From contig OU015501.1 of assembly GCA_907164885.2 (NCBI GenBank), positions 21,788,631-21,852,630 on the forward strand: a DNA stretch of 64,000 bases, in the 5' to 3' direction. This DNA is from Dolomedes plantarius. Lineage: Eukaryota > Arthropoda > Arachnida > Araneae > Dolomedidae. Both the position numbers and the translations under genes were made by a program. How positions within the stretch are numbered: position 1 is the first letter of the stretch; each line of letters begins with the position of its first letter. This document shows positions 34,685 to 46,831 of the stretch, piece by piece. The notes below the pieces were generated by a model that saw only the letters and a list, made by a program, of their open reading frames with translations, searched no databases and had not been told where the DNA came from.

Positions 34685-36098
34685 CACTGCTGGCCACCCA
34701 AATTGCAACACCAAGAAAGACAAGAGATATCACAACAAAATTTAATTTGTAGATAACATGTTGACCAAGTATCAAATGATTAAATTTATAGACTTCTGTG
34801 AAGTGTGGTTCCTGCCAAAATCAGTAGCCAGAGTAGCCGCCATTGTTGGAGATCACCGCTGCCACACGCCTCGGCATTGATTCAAAGAGACTTTGGATGA
34901 GTTCTTGGGGTACAGCAGACCAAGCAGCTTCCACACGTTGCCAAAGTTGATCTACTGTGGCAGCTGGGGATGGAATCTGGGTCAATCGTAGAGCAACCAT
35001 GGACCACATGTTTTCTATCGGCGAAAGATCCGGAGAGCGAGGCGGCCAGGGAAGCAATTCAATCTGGCGATTGACGAAGAACCGTTGGACAATGCGTGCC
35101 ACGTGTGGTCGCGCATTATCCTGTTGAAATATGGCTGTGGGCAAGCCCTGCAGGTAAGGGAGGACAACTGGCTCCAACACCTCGGAGATGTAGCGCTGGC
35201 TGTTTAAAGTACCGGCAATGCGTACTAGAGGTGCGCGAGAGTGATATCCAATACCGCCCCATACCATAATACCCGATGCAGGACCAGAGTGGCGGTGCAT
35301 AACGCAGCTGTTCAGCATCCTCTCTTCACGGTGTCTCCAGACTCGAATGCGACCATCGTGGTGTTGCAGACAGAAGCGTGACTGGCCAGTAAAGACAATT
35401 TCATTCCATTCTGCCGTCCACATCCTTCTGTCATCGCACCATTGGCGGCGGAGACGTCAGTGGTTCTGCGTCAAGGGTAGACAAAGCAATGGACGTCTTG
35501 CGGACAGACCACTCTGCTGTAAACGGCGTCGAATGGTACGCGCAGACACTGGATGATGCGTTACAGACTGCATGTGCTGTGCTATGGTTCGTGATGTGAC
35601 TGAGCGATCCGTCACTGCCATGCGCACAATTTGCCTGTAATCCCGTGAAGTGGTGCGCTGAGGTGGATGCGATCGAACACGCCGGTCCGTCGTACCCTCC
35701 TGCATCCAACGATCACAGATCCGCATTACAGTTGTTTGGTTTCGTCCAACACGACTACCGATTTCCCTGAAAGATAATCCACAATCTCGGTAGGCCACTA
35801 TCCTTCCTCTGTCGAACTCGGATACTTGATCAAAAGACGATCGCTGCTTTCGACGAGGCATAATTGATCGTTTTTTTTTTTTGAAAAAACCACAAGAAAA
35901 ACACAATTGCCGAACTTGAAATCGTCGAAATCTCCAAGCCTTAAATAGCGCTTTGAAGTGGCGCCACAGGCGCGCGTGATGTGCGTCTGCGCTGAAATTC
36001 TAATCATTTGCATATCTCACCTCCGCTAATGCATGTTGTAAATTTCATGTTATTTGCATGTTTCCTTCAGGGTGTTGCATTTACAGTGGCCAGCAGTG
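34685..36098 (-). mobile_element. Tc1 transposon (DD34E), inactivated
   Basis: The ends read CACTGCTGGCCAC in inverse orientation and TA flanks both sides (34683-34684, 36099-36100). It is 1414 bp. The uninterrupted paralogous site near 45395 confirms a TA insertion. Confidence 0.88.
34821..35861 (-). pseudogene. Tc1 transposase pseudogene (one internal stop, first catalytic Asp lost)
   Basis: From the ATG at 35861 (MPRRKQRS) a single frame runs to 34821, 347 codons, broken only by TGA at 35457-35459. Paired HTH DNA-binding domains fill the N-terminus (SFREIGSRVGRNQTTV, then SARTIRRRLQQSGL). The catalytic core has FQQDNARPH and SPDLSPIENMW with 34 residues between Asp and Glu. The first Asp, normally in FTDESRF, is replaced in VFTGQSRF. 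Either defect would abolish activity. Confidence 0.9.
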
Positions 36099-36715
36099 TA
36101 AATAATAATATGAAAATACATTGTGATGATTACTATGATTCATAATTATTAATATGAACACTGGTGTCCGAAGTGTCGATCGCGATCTACTGTCAACTAC
36201 GCAATGGTTTTTGGTCGATCAGAAATAACGTATTTTTATATTTTCTTTTAAGTCCCTTTTTACAAAAACGTATGTACAAATTAACCCCATAAATCCTTTG
36301 AAACCTTTTATATGTAAAAATAGCATAATAAAGCAAGTATAACAAGATGAATACATATCGTATATAAAATGGAAATAATGTATGTACACTTACTGACAAG
36401 ATATCCTGCAATAATGCACACATTATGCATGCAAAGATTTTTTAAAGTCTTCTGCCCTTGAAAGTAGAAGATTATTCTTAAAAGTGGCTTTAAACTATAC
36501 ACATTGGTTCATTTCAATAAAACAGACAACCTTTCATACGCTGAAACTTTTTTTTACTGCTGGTCGAAAATTAAAATGGAGGCATTCTTAAATATAACAG
36601 GGGAATCGGTTACAATTTACTTAACACCTTTGTTGCAGTTGAAAATTCATTTGGGATCTATTACAAAACTGAAAGGAAAGACAAATTTTGCATTAGAGAA
36701 ATAGTAAGCAAGTAT

Positions 36716-36740
36716 TTATTATTATTATTTTTTATTATTA

Positions 36741-36790
<50 letters not shown>
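36716..36790. repeat. (ATT)n microsatellite
   Basis: Trinucleotide ATT run with few interruptions. A similar run lies at 12663-12695. Confidence 0.85.
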
Positions 36791-37460
36791 TTAAAAAAAA
36801 ACACACGACCCAATATTTAAGCTTCCACTTGTCATAAATTTTATGTATTTTGTAACTTTGAACTACATAAACTAAAATAGTTTTGGCTTTTAAGTTTAAA
36901 TAAATGAAAAATTCATGACATTCTTATATTATTCATAAGGTATAATTTTAAAAAAATCCATCAGCAAAATTGACATATATTTTTTTTTTATAAAATTAGA
37001 GCCTAACTTCTACTAATAACGTCTGTTAACAACGTCAAAGAATCCTACAATAAATAATTTAAATTTAATAAAAATTCAGATTTTCATTCTGATTCTCTCG
37101 ATGCAACGGAATTTGCCGGGCTTATTCTAAATTTCAACTTTGTGGTACTCTTGAAAATCAGCGCAAGTACCATTCATACCGGAGTTCTCTATAGACGATC
37201 AGAATTCGGTAAAATTTGATCCCTTGTGGAAAATTGCAAACCAGATTGACAAACTTATTAAAAATGGATTCCTTTCTGGAATATCATACTTATCTATTTA
37301 CGTATGCTACGTTTACCGTGAGTTTGCTTAACACCAATTTGCATTAACGAAAGGACTAAATATGCCCCTGTATTTCGTGAACCGAAAGAAATCCGAAGAT
37401 GATTATTCATGAGAAATGCGAAAATGTTGTTTTGTGTACGTTTTTGCCTCAAAGGTGTTG

Positions 37461-37821
37461 TTGTTGTTGTTGCTTATGCCCCTTGACCGACAGCAACATC
37501 ATATCAAGGTCATTATAGGCTATTGGGCTGAGAGATGCAACTCCGTTTTTTAAGTTAGCACCACAAGGGTCGGAGTCCGACATGGCAAACGGACAGGTCC
37601 CGTAATTTTGTACCGAATCAAGTGACGAGACCGGTACACTTGATCCCCCACCTCCAGGGGTAAATTTTGAGAACTTGAAGGACATTGCAGCCACGACAGA
37701 TTTTATGTGCACCAACCGCCATTAGCGTACACGGCGACGGATTTGTCAGCGACGAGCATCGAACCAGAGACGTTCAGATCTCTGGCCCGCTTCTCTTGCC
37801 AACTGGGCCACTGCGGCCTTG
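37461..37821 (-). repeat. SINE-B, full-length tRNA-derived SINE with (CAA)n tail and 11 bp TSD
   Basis: The minus-strand head GCAGTGGCCCAGTTGGCAAG is an A box and CTGGTTCGATGCTCG a B box. A roughly 280 bp body follows, ending in a CAA-repeat tail. The direct repeat CAAAGGTGTTG at 37450-37460 and 37822-37832 is the target duplication. The 88-residue frame across the body is not a gene. Confidence 0.85.
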
Positions 37822-38031
37822 CAAAGGTGTTGACCACATTGATGTTTCTTCTCTGCTGCTATCTTACGACGATGAGATGTCTAACTTCCTACTTCCTATT
37901 ACATCCAGTTAGCTTCTCACACCCAACGTTTATGACTCGGCCTCTAACATACTTTTATCACAACCCCCCCTCCCCCCCTGTGGTCTTAAAGTGCGCTTGC
38001 TATCTTTTCATTTCTTATAGATGAAATTAAA

Positions 38032-38141
38032 TTGTACATACATTATTTCCACTTTATATAAGCTGTGTATTCATATTGTTATACTTGCTTTATTACGCTA
38101 ATTTTACTTATAAAAGGTTTTAGACGATTTATGGGGTTAAC
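38032..38141. repeat. Family X repeat, copy 2, left part
   Basis: This is the inverse of about 36280-36388 (TGTACATACATTATTTCC through TTTATGGGGTTAA). It continues at 45206 after a 7 kb nested insertion. Confidence 0.7.
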
Positions 38142-38842
38142 CAGCCCTGATTTTCCATTGACTCGGTAGGCCTGGGCCTAGGGCCAGCCCAAAAATTTTA
38201 ATTTAAAAGGAAAAAAAAAAAATTCCCAATTCAATTTTTTATAATTTTGCCTTTTTAATAGCAATTATTTTTATATATCCTTTCAAATTTGATTGAATGA
38301 TTGGTTCACATATGTATAGTTATATGTATAGTTCATCATATGTATGTTATCTATATATATAAAACAGTTCCGTAACTCACTGACTGACATACAACGCACA
38401 GACCAAACCGCTGGACCTAAAGGGCTGAAATTTTGCATGGCGATTCTTCTTATAGTGTAGGGGTGCATTAAGAAGATTTCTGAAAATTCTTCTTAGATTT
38501 TTTAAATTTAATTTTAAGCTGTTTTAGTAACTTTTTTTAAGTTTGTATTTAAATTAATAATCTGAGGGTTATAAAATTTATATCACGAGAAAGATCATAA
38601 AAATTCCTTTAAAATGAAATCTTTTTCGAATCTTTACCTCCATTTTCTGATTTTTGGTCAATTTTTAAAAATTAATTTTTAGAATTTAATTTATTAAATG
38701 CTGATCACGTGATTTTTTTTTCTGGTACTTTAAATAAATTTATCGTCACGTGCATAACAACTGAATAGACAAAAAAAATATATTTTTTTCTTGCTAATGC
38801 GGCAGACGATTGGACATTATCCAAAAAAATATTAAAATACAG

Positions 38843-39387
38843 TGTAAGGACTTCGCCTAAAACTAAGACTGACAGCCTTTAATATTTACAAAAATGCTTT
38901 ATTTGCATCCCGATTAAATATAGGCTTTATACAATAATTACAAAAAAAAAAATAAGCACTATCTGAGGCTATTTTCGCGGGGTTCAGGATACCATGATGG
39001 AACATTGCAGGCTCTCCTTCTCTGGCACACGTCCGACGATGGAGGTTGTTCACACCTGTAAAAAAAAGGGTCATCTGCCCCCATTTACATCAAGGTGGCG
39101 AATATATATCCTCGCCCCTCTTTGGGTGGTTCCTTACAAGTTACCGCTTGCCGCTTTGTTCCTTCAAGCGTCTGACCAGCCGACACTAGCCTTTCATCTG
39201 GACTCCATTGTCAACTAGGGAATCGTTTCAAAAGAGGTTCCTTTCTTGAAAGTGTATCGAAGAGTCACTACGACACGGCTTTGTGTAACTAAACGGAAGG
39301 TCACCTTTCGGCACTGATAAAACACCTTAGATGACAAAGGACGGGTGTCCCTTGGAATTTACCCGTAGGGACCGTCAAGTCATTACA
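38843..39387 (-). repeat. 3' LTR of the Gmr1-like element (545 bp)
   Basis: On the element strand it starts TGTAATGACTTGACGG and ends AGTCCTTACA. It differs from the other LTR by three small indels that I could see. Confidence 0.9.
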
Positions 39388-40896
39388 GTCTAAATTCCTT
39401 CCCCCCTCCCCAGATGTTTTTTCTGCAGAGAGTTTCACCTGCAAAAAAACAGAACAAAAACATGGTCCTTCTCAGGACAATTTCAATTATAAAAACTTTT
39501 CCCGAAGGCAAATGCACACCCAATTGACATTACGAGTAGACCGTTAATTTTGATCAAACTCTGGCTTTACCTTCATGAAAGAAAATTTTTAACTGTACTT
39601 CAAAGTATTATTTTTAAAAGCACAACAAAAGGAATTTATACTTAAAATTTACGCACTTTAAAATCTCTAATAAGAGAACATGCCGTAGCAAAGAAATTAT
39701 AAAAATTACACAATAATATAACACGTTCTGGCAAAAATTTAAATAAAACAGTATACTAATACATGTCATATCAAAAAAAATTTAAATTCATAGAACACTA
39801 GTACATACACATGACACTACATAAAAAACATTATAACTAGTAAATCACTCAACTGGGATCCTATAATTTACCTTAATTGTGATCACATGACACAAATAAA
39901 TTATCAAATTGATATTAAACACAGTTATAATGAAACAACTTTACACAAATAAAATTAAACACAAATCCAAAATGGATACCTAAACTTCATACAGAACATA
40001 TCATCACGGTTACTAATACACATGAAAATTTTAAATTTCTTACTTATCTTTTAATACATTTAACACTTATCGTCATAAAACAATTTAATACTCGGCTTTC
40101 CGTAAATTCTGGATCAGGGAACTTAATTCGTTCACAATTACCTGTGATCCAATCTTTTCCATTTAAGTGGACAGCCATCAGTGACCTAAATTTAAATATT
40201 CATTTTATCCTACTATAGGATTCACAATCGATTTAGGGTCTAATCTTTCAGTACTGACTGACATAAAATTATAACAAAATAGCTCATTGGCTCATTCCTT
40301 ATCAAAAAACTCACAAACTTCACATTCCTGTAATCACTTGGATTCCTTGACAACACTTACATTTATCTGTTGTCGTAACAACTCTTCAGACAAAACTTAT
40401 CGATTTCACAATAAATCAATCAATTGCGGTATTCAAACACCGTACGGAGTGCATTTTGACTCCAATTACTACCTTCTTAGGTATACACAAAAACATACAC
40501 ATCTGCATTTAAAAGTTAGCCCATACCTTTCTGAGGCATTCTACTGGCTTATGCAACAAACAAAACAGAACATAAAATGTTACAATTGAACATTAATTAA
40601 AACCTATCTGAGGCATTCTAACACGGCATACAAAAAACCGTCATATGGCGTTTGCCACTACAAAACCGTTATATTATGATAACGTCAAAGGAATTTCACC
40701 TGAATTTTCCTTTAAAGCAAAACTCAACTTCTATGGTCGAGTCGTTCAAATTTACAAACAATTACATGTTACAATTCATAAAAAAACATTACTCAAACGA
40801 ATACACATTAATTTCTGGTCACATTTTTACACTGAAACTACAATTAATCAACATACTTATAATATACATTTTAAACTTTTACGACTAAACTTCGGC
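39388..40896 (-). other. Non-coding interior of the Gmr1-like element
   Basis: About 1.5 kb between the protein frame and the 3' LTR, AT-rich, without recognisable RT or RNase H motifs on either strand. Confidence 0.6.
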
Positions 40897-42958
40897 TTAG
40901 CCTGGTGTTCGGCGGGAATTAACGGTGTTAAGACGTTTCTTATTATTCTTAACATTAGGGCATTTCCCATTTTGACATTTGTCACAAGCCGACACGTAAT
41001 CATTTATATCTAAGTGACAATATGGCCAGTAAAAATACTGAGTTAATGAGTCTTTCATCTTAGCAACGCCTAAATGAACATTAGTTTGTTCGTGGCAGAG
41101 TCTTTTTAATTTCTCTCGATACTTTCGAGGCACAATAAGCAGTTTTCTAGTGGTTCCATCGTTATTTTTTTTCTGGTAAAATAACATCTCGTTTACCACC
41201 ACGTACTTATTTTCTTCGGGCGTCTTCTTTTTCGCCCTATCAAAAATTACTTTTAATTCTTCGTCCTCACTTTGTGCAACTCTAAATTCTTCGGGTGAAG
41301 TCTTTAATAAGTCGGGAGTAATTATTTGTTTCTCCTGGAGAGGCAAGTTAGTCGCGCTCTCTTCCGAAGTGATTTCTTCTACCGCTTCTGATCCGGGAAT
41401 CACTTGCGCTATTCTCGTTATTTCATCTCCCGTGTCTCGTCTTTCTCTATCAAATTTTAGTTTTTCGGCCCGAGTTTGCACAGTACTTTTCACCGGAACT
41501 TCTACATTCCTGTTGATCTTCTCAAGCAAGGCTGCCGTTTTATTTCCTAACAAATAGTGTTTCTGCTCGAATTCCGTATTGCTGACAGCTGCTCTAGTTC
41601 TGGTGTGGCCCCATTCACATTTTAAATCGACCTCTGCTATAGGTAAGCAAACGGATGAATCTAACACAGGTGCACTGACATAAACGTGCTCTCCTGTGTA
41701 CATATGGGGTTGTACCAAATTTTTAGAAATCAGATCAATGCTCGCTCCTGTGTCTCTCAGAATAGACGTAGATTTTCCATTAACGACTCCCTGACTGATA
41801 TATGGAGTCATCACGCCACTCGAGTCTCCTCCACTAGTTTCTGTTGCCGCGATAATTTCCGTCTCTTTAAGTTTAGGACACTGTGGTCGCAGATGGTCAT
41901 AAGAACCACACTCGTAGCAACGGAGCTGTTTTCTTTTCTCAAAAATTCTTTCCTTGTTTTGTCCACTAGAAGCTTCTTTTTCCACATCTTTTTTTTCTTT
42001 CTTCTCTTCCTTAAAATTATGGTTATTTTTAAATGGCTTATTAATTTTATCTGTGGACTTTTGATTCTTTGGGAATTCTCTTGTTCGGAAACTGTCTTGC
42101 AAGCTTTCATACTTATCTATTTTTTCCGCTAATTCTAAAGGAGTATTAATCTGCATCCACTGCTCCAAAAAATGATCTTTTATATCGGCAGGTACCCGTC
42201 TCTTCATCTGTTCCGTTATGTGTAGGTCTCTCAGTTTCTTAAATGTAGTGATTTCTAAATCTGCTATCCATTCATCATAATAGCCACTAAGCTCATGGGC
42301 ATAATTCCTCCATGACTTGTCTGCGAGTTTAGGATGGCGATAAAACAGTTGTTTTAATTTTTCTGTATTCATCCTAAATCTCTGGAGAATCATCTCTTTA
42401 CGTAGTCATAATCTTTTGCCTGTTCTGGCGATTCTCTGGCCATCATGTTGGAAATTTCTGGGGTTAGTACCCCTAACAAATATGGCACCCAATCTTGTTT
42501 AGGGACTCCCGCCATCTCTGCTCTTCTCTCAAAATTAATTAGATACAGGCCCATTTCGTCCCGTTTCTCGTCAAATTTTCTGCATGGTTTTAAGGAGCTG
42601 AATGTTCTGAGTTGCGTCTGCATCTCTGTCCCTCCCATTTCGGGCTCTATTGTCTCCATTAATTCCTAACTCCAGTCTCCTTATTTCGAGAGTAAGTTGG
42701 TCTTGACGAATTTTGTCTTCTCTTTTCTCTCTCTCTCTCTTCTCGTTTCGCTTCTTCTTGGCGAAGTCTCTCTTCACGTTCCTTTCTATCTTCAATAATA
42801 CGCTCTAGTGCGAGTCTAGCGTCTTCTTCGACGTAATTTTCGTTTTCTGTAATGATCTTCTTAATTTCGAAAATCTTAAGCGTATCGTCAGCTAGTCCTC
42901 CTAACTCTTCTAAAAGTTCTAAAAGGTCCCCTTTCTTACCCTTATTTAAAAAGGACAT
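40897..42958 (-). pseudogene. SCAN-like Gag, protease, integrase-HHCC polyprotein with frameshifts
   Basis: The ATG at 42958 starts MSFLNKGKKGDLLELLEELG. An early frameshift lies in an AG-repeat near 42713-42735, and at least one more before 42571. A one-base loss near 42393 separates the frame ending DYDYVKR from MILQRFRM. The 498-codon part holds a SCAN-like domain (RMNTEKLKQLFYRHP), a zinc knuckle CYECGSYDHLRPQC, an aspartic protease motif (LRDTGASIDLIS), then an HHCC finger (HEQTNVHLG and CDKC). Protease directly followed by integrase is the Gmr1-like domain order. The frame stops before the integrase core. Confidence 0.8.
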
Positions 42959-43406
42959 TTTTCTAACTTTAGGGTAACTAACTGTATGATAACCAATAAA
43001 GTTTTCCTCAGCTACTAGCAATACCTTCCTACGGTATGTGTCCTAACCGGAACTAACAAGTTCAAAACTGATCAATTTTAGACCGAACTATAATTTTAGC
43101 CCTTATGAACACCAAACTAGCACCGCACAATATAAACATTCACAATTTACTCAATACCTATCAAATCAAAATACCGAACTCTTACACAGAATACACATAA
43201 ACAGAATTCTCAAATTAATCAATGCTCTACATAGATTTCTCACACAGTAATACACAAATACTAAATTATCACTGTTAATATCAAAGCATAAGAAACTTAA
43301 ATATATCTGTTACTATTAAAAGAAAAAAAATACTAAATAAACACTGCAAAAAAAAATTCACTTTCTTTAAAAATAGAGAAAAACATACAGTATTTGCAAT
43401 TAACAA

Positions 43407-43975
43407 AACACAGAAATTGGCTAAACTTATTGCAATTCCTAACAAACAAAAATTGGTTCTTTACTTGAACACTAACTGGTTACTCATTCATATACCATAA
43501 AAACACACAGAAATTGGTTTTACTTATCACAATTCCTAAAACAATAGTTCCTACTTAGAACTTCAAATGGTTAACTCATACACCATTAAAACACAGAAAT
43601 TGATTTAAATCATCCAAATTTCTAATATAAAATATCAGTTCTTAATACGAACTCTAAATGGCTATTTATACATATACCATCTAAAAAACACAGAAATTGA
43701 TTTAATTCATCAAAATTTCTAAAATATCAGTTCTTAATACGAACACTAAATGGTTAACTTGTACATATACCATTTAAAAAACCCACAGAAATTGATTTAA
43801 TTCATCAAAATTTCTAAAATAAAATATCAGTTCTTAATACGAACTCTAAATGGCTAACTTGTACATATACCATTTAAAAAAACACAGAAATTGATTTAAT
43901 TCATCAAAATTTCTAAAATATTAGTTCTTAATGCGAACTCTAAATGGCTACTTATAAATATACCATTTAAAAAAA
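43407..43975. repeat. Tandem minisatellite in 5' leader of the Gmr1-like element
   Basis: About six units of 89-98 bp, each with CACAGAAATTGATTTAATTC then ATCAGTTCTTAATACGAAC and CTAAATGGCTA. Units 3-6 are most alike. Confidence 0.75.
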
Positions 43976-44128
43976 CAATAAAATAATTTTTACTTATTGC
44001 ATTTATACAAAACCATTATTTAGTTTTTAAATCAAAGCCAGAATCTGATAAAAAGAATCGGCCTACCTGTAATCCTTTCGTTCATCACTGATATCCTATG
44101 ACTCTTCTGACACCAGTTAATAACAGTC

Positions 44129-44670
44129 TGTAAGGACTTCGCCTAAAACTAAGACTGACAGCCTTTAATATTTACAAAAATGCTTTATTTGCATCCCGAT
44201 TAAATATAGGCTTTATACAATAATTACAAAAAAAAAATAAGCACTATCTGAGGCTATTTTCGCGGGGTTCAGGATACCATGATGGAACATTGCAGGCTCT
44301 CCTTCTCTGGCACACGTCCGACGATGGAGGTTGTTCACACCTGTAAAAAAAAGGGTCATCTGCCCCCATTTACATCAAGGTGGCGAATATATATCCTCGC
44401 CCCTCTTTGGGTGGTTCCTTACAAGTTACCGCTTGCCGCTTTGTTCCTTCAAGCGTCTGACCAGCCGACACTAGCCTTTCATCTGGACTCCATTGTCAAC
44501 TAGGGAATCGTTTCAAAAGAGGTTCCTTTCTTGAAGTGTATCGAAGAGTCACTACGACACGGCTTTGTGTAACTAAACGGAAGGTCACCTTTCGGCACTG
44601 ATAAAACACCTTAGATGACAAAGACGGGTGTCCCTTGGAATTTACCCGTAGGGACCGTCAAGTCATTACA
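44129..44670 (-). repeat. 5' LTR of the Gmr1-like element (542 bp)
   Basis: This copy lies upstream of gag on the element strand. It is the same as 38843-39387 except for single-base or A-run indels. Confidence 0.9.
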
Positions 44671-45205
44671 ACAGTAAAAGGTCTGTTCCTCAAGCTGTAC
44701 TATATTGACTGAACTATATTCTTCAGTATATCCTATTAGATTTAATTTGAATAGTTTCTTCTGCATTATTTTGTCTATAAAAATATCCGTTACGACTTTT
44801 TTATAAATATATATATATTATTTATTTATTTATTTATTTATTTTCTTTGGCATTAATTGCATACATTGACCGTTGTATTTAATTTGAATGTACTCCGTAG
44901 CGAAGTGCGGGTTTTCGGCTAGTAGTGTACAGTATATAAGGGATTATTAAGTCTTTCTGGTTGCATTGTATTAGTGTTTTAATGATGAAGTTAATATGTT
45001 GTATTGCTTTTTGTTATTTGATAATGTTCTAGGCTTCTAGGCTTCAAATAGCCAATTTTTTGGTAAAATGGTACTTTCACAATGATTCATGATTATTTTT
45101 TTTTTGTGTGTGTCAGTTTTGGAAATTTTACGCACACATCAGTGTTAGTGGAGGCCCCCATCCTGAGTTGTGCCAATAGTCAAGAATTTTCTAAATCGGG
45201 CCGTG

Positions 45206-45726
45206 GGTGTAACACCTGTACACGCGTTTTTGTAAAAAGGGACTTAGAAGAAAATATAAAAATGCGCTATATCTGATCGACCAGAAACCATTGCGTACTT
45301 GATAGTAGATTGCGATCGACATTGTGGACACCGCTGTTCATGTTAATAATTATGAATCATAGTAATCATCATAATGTATTTTCATATTATTATTTAAATA
45401 TGAAATTTTAGTTACGTGTGATTTGGCAAAAAAGAAGTGTAGATGGGAAGGAAGACATTTTTGTTGCTGTTATTATGCAAAGTAAATATCTACCCAAAAT
45501 CAACAGCTCATTGGTTTTTGAAATAAGTTTCTCAAAATTTGCTTATTTCGATTTTTTGTGCTTTTGTCAACATTTTCTCAAAAAAAAAAAAAAAAAAGAA
45601 AAGAAAAAAAAAGCTATTGCCAATAAATTTTCATTAGGGTGATTTTTTATTATAGATAGTTAAATATATTTGTAAGGTTTATACATGCGCGTAGATTCAT
45701 AAGTACTAATTATTTACTGTACAATA
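45206..45726. repeat. Family X repeat, copy 2, right part
   Basis: This continues 38032-38141 and is the inverse of 34372-34684 plus 36099-36280, without the Tc1. The TATTTAAATA at 45391-45400 is the empty Tc1 site. Confidence 0.75.
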
Positions 45727-45752
45727 TATCTGAAATGTTAAGGGGTCTAAAG

Positions 45753-46595
45753 CAGTGGTGCGAAAAAGTGGGTCACGACCCACAGAGGGGTCGTGAAAAA
45801 AATTAGAAGGGTCGCGGATAGTCTGAAGTTAATTTATATCATACTGAATTTTTTAATTAAAAAACATAATGACATATTTTTAAAATTTTTATTTATATTT
45901 TTTATGTATTAAAAATATATGATGTTGTTAAATTATGTGTCAAACAGTCTTACAAGCCTACATTGTTCCCATTCGCATTTACCTATATGTGCTATACTCA
46001 GTTTTCAAAATGAGTAGCTATAAAAATCAAACAGGACATTAACGTTTTCCTTACGCAATGATATGACAGTAGCATTCTCAAATATTTCAACATATATTGA
46101 ACAAATACATCTGAGGTATAGGTTCACCCTTCTCATTATTTTTTTCTAGTTTAGTGTTTCTAGTTTTTATAAAGATAAAATGAAGTTTATAATTTTAAAA
46201 TCATACTCTCTTTTAATTTAAATTTTTGTTAATTTTTACCTAAATGAAATACAAATACATATTAATTTTTAAATATAGAGATTTAGTCACATGAAATTTG
46301 GCACAAAAAAAAAACAATTGTGGATGGTATGGAAGACCTTTTTTTTTGTTACTATGCAAAGTAAAATAAAATGCAACAGTTAATAAAATAAAATGCAACA
46401 GTTAATAAAATAAAATCAACAGTTCACTGATTTTTGAAATTGTTCTCAAAATTTGCTTATTTCGTTTTTCTATTCTTTGTTAACATTTCCCTAATTTTTT
46501 TTTAAATTGCTATTACTAATAAATTTTCATTGGGGTCGAGTGATTTTTTTATGTAATGAAAGTGGATCGCGGTTGGAAAAGTTTGCGCACCACTG
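45753..46595. mobile_element. hAT MITE, 843 bp
   Basis: The ends are CAGTGGTGCGAAAAAG and (inverted) CAGTGGTGCGCAAACTTTT. The 8 bp flanks GTCTAAAG and GTGTAGAG match at six positions. The interior resembles family X, including ACTATGCAAAGTAAA and AATAAATTTTCATT. No transposase. Confidence 0.75.
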
Positions 46596-46831
46596 GTGTA
46601 GAGTATTAAGGATGAACGATCAGCATCGAATAGGCAATATCATTTCCCTCTCATTTGCCTTTAATGACACATTATAACCTCTACACAGGTCGCTGTAGGA
46701 GATCTGTATTTTCGTCCGTAACTTTAATCTTTATCTTTACATTAACCTTTTCCTTACGGGGTGGGATAGATGTATCCCAAGAATGAACGAATGAATACAC
46801 ACACACACATCTATATATATATATATATATA

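Larger units (their letters stand above)
34372..36388. repeat. Family X repeat, copy 1, interrupted by Tc1
   Basis: Segments 34372-34684 and 36099-36388 together are the inverse of 38032-38141 plus 45206-45726. Similarity runs through the site of the Tc1 insertion. A third related interior is found at about 46280-46550 within a hAT element, so family X may itself be an old hAT MITE. Confidence 0.7.
38843..44670 (-). mobile_element. Gmr1-like Ty3/Gypsy retrotransposon, internally deleted
   Basis: It has two LTRs, a 4 bp target duplication ACAG (38839-38842 and 44671-44674), a purine-rich tract (GGGGAGGGGGGAAGG) next to the 3' LTR and a TGGTGTCAGAA primer-binding site (tRNA-Leu-like) next to the 5' LTR. 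SCAN-like Gag, protease and integrase zinc finger are present. Reverse transcriptase, RNase H and the integrase core are missing. Confidence 0.85.
38350..44922 (+). mobile_element. Helitron family 2, copy 3, split by a Gypsy element
   Basis: The 5' end TCTATATATATAAAACAGTT follows A. The 3' end GAAGTGCGGGTTTTCGGCTA then G is followed by T. Helitron sequence occupies 38350-38842 and 44671-44922; the junction matches the continuous copy at 17511-18322. Confidence 0.85.
38142..45205. mobile_element. hAT-like element, outer shell of nest
   Basis: The left end CAGCCCTGATTTTCC and the inverse of the right end CACGGCCCGATTT are similar. Flanking 8-mers GGGTTAAC (38134-38141) and GGTGTAAC (45206-45213) match at six of eight positions. 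The family X homology breaks and resumes at exactly these points. Its own sequence is only about 200 bp at the left and 280 bp at the right. Confidence 0.55.

Noticed and set aside
37449..37715. 88-residue frame ending in a Gln run
   Set aside because: It is the body and CAA tail of SINE-B read as protein; its limits coincide with the SINE, including the target duplication.
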